From assembly GCA_034509735.1 (NCBI GenBank), contig JACGWO010000010.1, positions 6,957,193 through 7,021,192 on the forward strand: a stretch of DNA of 64,000 nucleotides, read 5' to 3'. Made by a program: the position numbers and the translations under genes. Below, in pieces: positions 57,831 to 64,000 of the stretch (positions are counted from its first letter, which is position 1; every line of letters begins with the position of its first letter). This DNA comes from Sesamum alatum (lineage: Eukaryota > Streptophyta > Magnoliopsida > Lamiales > Pedaliaceae). The notes beneath the pieces are model-generated. The model made no database searches. It worked only from the letters and a program-made list of their open reading frames with translations, and was not told the DNA's origin.

Positions 57831-58200
57831 ATATGATAGTGATAGGAAATTAAATTAGGAGAAATTACTAAAATGTTCTTAAGATGTCAAAGAATTTATA
57901 GCAATGTTATTGAAGGAAGTTGGCGGCGGTTATTTGAGGGAAGTTGCAAAAGAAGTGGGGAACACGAAATGACCAAGGTGCCCTCGGCAATTAAATCTAG
58001 GTCGTAGGATTGAGGGAAGTTGAGGGACGATACTGTATTTTCACCCCCTGAAATTTACTATAAATAGGGGGAGAATTTCATTTGTAAGATGTGTGAACTT
58101 CATTTATTGAAATCAAACTTTCTATTTTCTGTCTTGGCATTTCCTTGCAACGTCACTTCCAGTTAATGTGCTTAAGCTAATCACCTCCCGAATCACACAC
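57831..58200 (+). other. Possible LTR fragment
   Basis: A TATA-like CTATAAATAGGGGG at about 58069 is followed by 'gatgtgtgaacttcatttattgaaatcaaac', a layout seen in LTR U3-R regions. No ends or duplication could be set. Confidence 0.3.
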
Positions 58201-58582
58201 CATCAATATATATATATATATATATATATGTGTGTTTATATTCAGAGCTTAATAGTAATAAAATTATTACTGCGTTATCATTATACATGCGTTATTAATT
58301 ATAATTAGATGACAACTTTAATCAAAATCCTCAAAGTACCTTACAATAATAACAATTTCTTTTAATGAGTCTATTACAATTATTTTATAAATTTTAATCG
58401 TCAACAATCAATATATTGTCAAAACGATGGTTGACTCCAATTAAATGTTTACTTTGAGTAATAATATTGATCGTTTTCTTTCGAAAAAAAATAATCAATA
58501 TATGTCAATTGTTAATATCAAATTAGCACAACTAACCAATAACTACTATTACAACAAATCAATAACTATTTATATTAATAAA

Positions 58583-58668
58583 GTAGACAAAATACACACA
58601 CGGCACACATTGGTGGCGTTTAGACCTATGACCTCGTTGTCATTGAGCCTTAATTTCGCCAACTGAAT
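58583..58668 (-). repeat. tRNA-derived SINE-like fragment
   Basis: On the minus strand it reads 'agttggcgaaattaaggctc', A-box-like, then 'gaggtcataggtctaaacgcc', a decayed B box, then 'accaatgtgtgccgtgtgtg'. This order is that of plant tRNA-derived SINEs. Confidence 0.5.
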
Positions 58669-58971
58669 TAGGCATTTATTGCCAATAATAACAATTTATA
58701 TATATAATTATTGTCGCTACCAAATTTGTAAAAAATCAATTTCGTTTGATAATTTTGATATAATTTTCACATTATTTTACGTGTTATGAGTGGCTATCGA
58801 TAGAAAAAGTAGAACTGTCAACTGACCAAGTAAGCTGGACCTCTATTGAGTTTGAGTATTCAATTCAAACTCTACTATCAATTTTAAATTCACTTTAAGC
58901 GTCGCTAGAAAATTATATGAAAGTTAATTTCAGACATTAATAAAGTTTTATATTAATGTGTATACTTATTA

Positions 58972-59797
58972 GGGTGAGATACAATTATCATTTCTGAAAT
59001 ATCCACCCCACATCAATTACCCCCTAAAGTATAAAAATCTTAAAAAAAATTCCGACCTTTGATTTTTAAGTTTGAAAAATTCATTTTAGCCTTAGAAAAA
59101 TTATTTTCTGAAAAAATAAATTAAAGAAATTCCCAAAAGGCCAAAATCAGCCTTTGTCCAAATTTTGTCTAATTCTAGTTTTATTTGTTCATTGAGTTCT
59201 TTTGATTTTGGTAATCCTAAAGTACTTGGAGCTCATTTTATTTTAGCTTCACTTGTTTGTTAAATCAAGTTTAATATAAATTTATACATACATATAATTA
59301 CCATATATATATAAATATATATTAATTATATATTTTTTATTAGTTCATCAGACATTTTGATTTTATTAATCCACATGTATATCATTACCATATATATATA
59401 TAAATATATATTAATTCTATATTTTTTTATTAGTTCATCAGCCCTTTCGGTTTTATTAATTATATATTTTTTAAGTAAATATATAAATACATATGCATGT
59501 ATAAATTTATTTTTAATTTGGTTTAATAAACAAGTGAAATTAAAATAAAATGAGCACCAAGTACTTCAAGATTATGAAAAAAAAAACTCGATGAATAAGT
59601 GAAATTAAAATTAGACAAAGTTTTAACAAAGGGTCATTTTGGCATTTTAAAAATCTATTTTTTTTTTCAGAAAGCAATTTTTGTAAAGGTAAAATGGACT
59701 TTTCAAACTTAAAATTAAAGATCTTTTAAGGTTTGAATACTTTTGGGGGTAATTGATGTGGGGTAGATATTTCAAGAGTGATAACTGTATTTAACCC
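58972..59797. mobile_element. Long-hairpin MITE family B copy 3, complete, 9-bp target duplication
   Basis: 826 bp, left GGGTGAGATACAATTATC, right 'gtgataactgtatttaaccc'. Perfect 9-bp duplication TACTTATTA (58963-58971 and 59798-59806). Arms of over 300 bp surround an AT-repeat centre that is itself partly duplicated ('ccatatatatataaatatatatt' phrases near 59300 and 59390). The duplication length and terminus support Mutator-like mobilisation. Confidence 0.85.
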
Positions 59798-59964
59798 TAC
59801 TTATTATTAGGTAAACTAACAATTTGTATTAGTAATTACTGCTCTTAAATATTTAATTTACAAAAATTTCATTAAATTTTGTTACTAGAAGTGTTCAGGA
59901 GACATATAGAGCTATAATGATAAAGATAAGAGGCACATGCATTTTGGGAGCGTTTGGAAATTTA

Positions 59965-60268
59965 ATATTAAATCATAGCTAATTATCATAGTTAAAAATA
60001 AATAGTCGTAGTAAATAGTTATTGACCACAGTCACGCAATGGTTGTTGGCTGTGATTTTTGCAAGTGTGGTTAAAACATTTGCCATGATTTTTAGCCATG
60101 GCAAAAACATTCGCTATATGATTCATAGCGACGGCAAAAATAGTTTTCATGGTAGATAATATTAGTTTTTGCATCGATTTTTTTTAATCATGGTTAATAA
60201 TAATTATTTACCACAGTTTTAGTTCATAGCCAATAAAATTGTATCTAATAGTAAATTTTCTTCTAATG
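59965..60268. mobile_element. CACTA-type MITE, family C copy 3, decayed
   Basis: Contains 'aatagtcgtagtaaatagttattgaccac', 'ttagccatggcaaaaac' and 'ttaatcatggttaataataattatttacc', the family C interior in inverse orientation relative to 16774. The right end 'aattttcttctaatg' is one base off the CACTA terminus. The left terminus is lost. Confidence 0.65.
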
Positions 60269-60419
60269 AAAAGAAGAAGTTGAAAGTGCAGTGCCTTGTT
60301 CCGGTTTGAGGATGAAACTTTAAACGACCATAACATTTGATCCGGAACAAGGAGTTACGTGGTGATCTACCTATTGTTTCGATTGTCTTTGAGAGGAGAG
60401 AATCCATCACTTTGTGAGG

Positions 60420-60629
60420 GGGATAAATGCAATTTACCCCCTGTGATATAAGAAATGAGCAAAAATCCCTATGTGAAAAAATAATTAGCAAATTACCCCC
60501 GTGATCTTAAAATGAAGCAAATTACCCCCCTGTGTTTTCGCTTGATAGGTGAATAATTTGCTTTATTTCTCAAAACACAGGAAGTTAATTATTATTACTT
60601 TTCACATGGGGGTAAATTGCATTTATCCC
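60420..60629. mobile_element. MITE family A copy 5 with perfect 10-bp target duplication
   Basis: 210 bp, GGGATAAATGCAATTTACCC to GGTAAATTGCATTTATCCC. The 10-bp duplication CTTTGTGAGG is identical at 60410-60419 and 60630-60639 and is not low-complexity, so the insertion event is clear. This is the best-bounded copy of the family. Confidence 0.9.
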
Positions 60630-61673
60630 CTTTGTGAGGGGCCACCGTTCATCGTGAAATTCCATCGTTTCGACCACCATCGGGCAATTCTTTAAATTTT
60701 TTATTTTTCAGTTAACTTTAATGATTTTTGGTATTTTCCATATTTATTAGTTGGACCTGAAAACTTTCTAGAATATTTTTAGGGTTTTGAGCTATTGTTG
60801 GACCAAATTTCCTAAGTTTCTAAGCCGTCCAATTTTATATAGAGTAAGACTCTTCTTTTCAAATAGCTGCTAGCCTGCTAACTCTATCAAGAGATCATTC
60901 AATAATAAAATATTTTCCTTTCCAATTTCGAGTTTTCAAAATTTGGAGACATGTTCTTAAAATTCTTCAATTTTTATTGCTTCCGTTCCATCGTACAATT
61001 TTTTTTTATTTATTTATTTTTTTTTGAGTTGAGAGCGATGAATTTTATTTATTGAAATAAAACTATTACAATCAATTTTATCAGTACAACTTAACATATA
61101 TGGTACGAAAACAATACAAAATTACTCAAGTGAAGATTTCAAAGTTGTGCACAGTCACTGACGTTGTGTGGTTGACATTGGTTACTTATTTTTTTTCCTT
61201 TTTTTTTTTTAATAAAAATCGTAATTAAATTTATATAAATTAATATCTCAATAAATTGAGCAATATATTAAAGCTTCATTTACATTGAGAACCTATTAAA
61301 TGAGTGATAGAATTATTTTGAAATAAATGAATCATTAAAAAGCTTTGTATAAATTGTAAGGTGTTTACTTAAAGCAAGAGTGGTTGTATTATTTATGCAA
61401 TTGGAACAGTAAATAGTATAAGGCTTTGATTTTATACGGGGGCCTCATACAATAAAGTAAACACTGTATTAACCTATATTAATTTTTTTATTCAGGCTAA
61501 TACACCAAAATAAACGAGACATAATTCTGTAATATGCCAACATTCAATCAGAATATCAATATAACGAAGGATAATCAAATAAATTATAGTAAACTCACAT
61601 AAAACGAGACAAATACACACATATTTAATAGGGCTCAAATCCATATTCTCGAATTTGTTTATAACACATCAAA
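60630..61673. other. Intergenic, no gene
   Basis: The sequence flanking the family A insertion (60270-60410 and 60640-60920) is of higher complexity, for example 'ttccggtttgaggatgaaac' and 'catcgtttcgaccaccatcg'. It may be retroelement-derived, but no frame is kept. The rest is AT-rich. Confidence 0.3.
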
Positions 61674-62333
61674 TGTTGGGAGAAATGAGGGATATGCGGG
61701 CATTATATATTATGAAGTCGAGGCAAGAGTTATACTCTTTATCTTTAAAACAATTATTGCCACATTCTGGTGCTAACAAAAATGGCAATTTGCCTCTCAA
61801 GATGCAACACTTACAATCTCAAAGTAGCAGCACTACAAACTTTGAGAAACAAAGAACCATACAATTTTTAAAACTCTCTTACTAAAATTATACTTGCAAG
61901 ATGCTTTAATGCTTAAATGCTATGAAAATGAATTGATTGAAGGAAATGAAATGAAATGAGAGGGCCTATTTATAGAAGTTGGAGAGGTACCATTGAATGG
62001 ACATGTCCAATCGGAAAAGTTGCTTTGAAATATCATGACTTTTCATCCGAATGTCCAATCGAATGGATGTATCATTTCACCCAAAGGACATACCATATTT
62101 CCCAAATGGACGCATCATTTCACCCAATGGACATATCATTTCAACCAAATGACACACTTATTCGGTTGATTAGACACGGTCATGATGATTGGGCGCCATC
62201 AACCATCATCCACGTGTCACGAGCTTGTTATGCGTCGCATATCATAACCAATCACTTGTCATGATTTCATCCAATAGACATAAATTTATTAGATAAATTT
62301 TTTCTTTAATTTATCATTCACCATTTTTTAACA
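61674..62333 (-). mobile_element. Diverged solo LTR, inverse copy of the one at 46299
   Basis: On the minus strand it begins TGTTAAAAAATGGTGAATG and follows the 46299-46999 LTR through 'catgacaagtgattggt', the minisatellite (about 62155-62040), 'cctataaatag' and 'aagagtataactcttgcctc'. Flanks TCAAA and TAAAA agree at 4 of 5. It is a solo copy without internal retroelement genes. Confidence 0.75.
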
Positions 62334-62595
62334 TAAAATACCCCCTATATTAAGGCATTATTAGCGATTGAAACTGGTTAATTACTTGTGATTATGTATT
62401 CTTACAAATAATGGATGGGGTTAAGTCTTAATGTGAAAATAGTTGATCAATCAAAGAGCTTTTTACCGAAAGATATTCTTACCTTGTTTGGAAATTTTAC
62501 CGCAATGCATATGATTAGAGCTCATGCGTAGGAGACGGATTCAACATATAGAGAATCTAATTCCTTGTCTAATTGGGCCCTCAACACGTTAAAAT

Positions 62596-62899
62596 CACTA
62601 TTGGCTACAAATTTATTGTACACGGATTAAAATCATGGTAAATAATTAGTATTAATCATAGTTGAACAAAAATCATTGTAAAAACCTTAAATTATCCACC
62701 ATGAAAACTCTTTTTGTTATGATTTTGAGCCATAACAAATGTTTTTGCCATGACTTTTAGCCATGACAAATGTTTTAGCTACACTCGCAGATACCACGGT
62801 CAATAACTGTTGTATGCCTGTGGTGAATAACTATTCACTACGACTATTCTTTTTAACCATAGCAATTATCCGTGGTTGGATGTTAAATTTTTTCTAATG
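62596..62899. mobile_element. CACTA-type MITE, family C copy 4
   Basis: 304 bp starting CACTATTGGCTACAAAT and ending 'aaattttttctaatg'. The interior matches 16774-17066 closely ('catgaaaactctttttgttatg', 'ataccacggtcaataac'). Its 3-bp flanks do not match. Confidence 0.7.
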
Positions 62900-63635
62900 T
62901 CTTGTAACGCAGTTGGGCGAAAATACAGATAAATTCATGATGCATTTGATATTTTATGTATTGGGTGTATAAATAATTGTTTTATATTCTTTATTTTTAA
63001 AAGAGATAATTACATTTACACCCTAATCTATAATTTATATTTGCACAAATTTCTCTAGTTTTTTGCTTAATTACAAAAATTATCCCTGACAGCCAAAAAG
63101 TATGGATAGTTTTTGTAATAATATTGACGTTTATGGGGGTGTATGTGTACTTTAAAAAAAAAAACAGTGGTAGTTTATACAAATGATATTGACATTTCTG
63201 ATTAGTGTACATGTAATTTTTCAAAAAATAACAGTATTTTGTATAAATAGATCATATATAAGTCAGGGGGTGTAGATGTAATTATTCCTTTTTAAAAGGA
63301 TAAATTATATATGCAATCACTGATATTTGTCCTAATTTTAAATACATTCGTGTCTAATTGAAAATTACGGTTACCTCACATGAGGCTTTTTTCTGCATTA
63401 TGTGTAATTCAATTTGCTAGGGTTTTGGCTGGTGGCCAATCATGTCTCTAATGGGATCTCAGGAGATGAATGTTCAAGACAAGAGTGAATTAAAACGTAC
63501 AACACTGAATTGATAGATGATAGACAGGAGCTGCACTTTGATGCTAGAAGTTGGTGGTCGACGATGACAGCTTTGAACAAAAGCAAACAATTAATTAAAT
63601 TAATTTTTGATGGAAAATCGAACTTGCATACTTAC
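62900..63635. other. AT-rich intergenic up to the transposase fragment
   Basis: 63001-63290 repeats 'attacatttacaccctaatctataa' and 'taagtcagggggtgtagatgtaatta' in inverse orientation, a further MITE-like hairpin. 63500-63635 may hold the next intron of the transposase gene. Confidence 0.35.
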
Positions 63636-64000
63636 CACCTACTGTCATCGGGCCGCTCCAATTGTCGTTCGTCTTCTTTTTATAGCATCTGGAGAAGACC
63701 TCTATCTGCTTCGACGGCATGTCAAGTTGGGACTCCTGTGGAAAAGTTGAAATCAGATAGCGCCTGAAATTGATAATTAAACATTTATTAATAGTAATTG
63801 AATCAAATTAAAAAGCTATTTACCAACTTTGTTTTGTGCATCCTTATGGAGGATGACCGCCCATGGTACACAATCGATGTTGATGCTGCGTTCGCCATCC
63901 TGTTGGCTTTATTCTTTGCGGTCTCCTCCTTGAAATCACGGGAGGCCTCTATACTAGCAAAGGGCCAAACCTCCTCAGCTAGCCACATCGGACCGCTCAA
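63636..64000 (-). pseudogene. En/Spm (CACTA)-associated plant transposase fragment, two exons
   Basis: On the minus strand, the exon running in from the right edge (64000-63824) reads 'DFKEETAKNKANRMANAAS..IVYHGRSSSI..HKTKL'. A GT donor follows at 63823-63822, then an 88-base intron ending CAG at 63736. The next exon (63735-63636) continues 'ESQLDMPSKQIEVFSRCYKKKTNDNWSGP', followed by GTAAGT. Joined, this is the 'A..N...R....G..S....K..LE..LGR.P...EVF..CY.KK.dG.WsG' block of the plant transposase (Ptta/En/Spm) family. The pieces have no internal stop, so the copy may be fairly young. The N-terminal part lies beyond the window, and I call it a fragment only because the rest is unseen. Confidence 0.75.

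Overview
This is an AT-rich, gene-poor stretch of plant nuclear DNA. The evidence is a plant leucine-rich-repeat receptor-like kinase gene, a nuclear copy of plastid rbcL, degenerate Ty1/copia elements, many small inverted-repeat transposons (MITEs) and a decayed endogenous pararetrovirus. A eudicot is near certain. An asterid, perhaps Lamiales, is my guess from overall character and was not tested.

Only one gene looks intact: an intronless 1108-residue LRR receptor-like kinase at 18743-22069 (+). It resembles Arabidopsis MUSTACHES / MUSTACHES-LIKE, and its kinase domain lacks several canonical catalytic residues. No neighbouring host gene works with it in this window.

Region by region. 1-2862 (-) is an endogenous caulimovirid-like pararetrovirus with an initiator-tRNA-Met primer site, two small overlapping ORFs, a broken coat protein and a movement protein, running off the left edge where reverse transcriptase would be expected. 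3-9 kb holds MITEs, a CACTA-type MITE carrying an inserted MULE-type MITE, and a 243-bp Helitron-like element. 9.8-13.8 kb is a dead Ty1/copia element. 14-18 kb holds tandem repeats, a C-rich block and two well-bounded MITEs. 18.1-22.7 kb is the kinase locus. 22.7-33 kb is a MITE field with one possible Pack-MULE. 33.2-34.0 kb (-) is a decayed PIF/Harbinger transposase. 38.4-38.7 kb (-) is a plastid rbcL insertion. 39-48 kb is dense in nested MITEs and contains a solo LTR with a perfect 5-bp target duplication. 49.6-53.4 kb is a second dead copia element, followed by a hAT-type MITE and an LTR-like segment. 56-63 kb repeats the same MITE families and has a second solo LTR in inverse orientation. 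63.6-64.0 kb (-) is a two-exon fragment of an En/Spm-associated transposase gene.

The most notable items are the pararetrovirus, because of its coat-before-movement order, and a set of MULE-type MITE families. These mostly begin GGG, carry 8-10 bp target duplications and account for much of the non-coding structure. Element boundaries given with target-site duplications were read directly from the sequence. Family names without a transposase are inferred from termini and duplication length.
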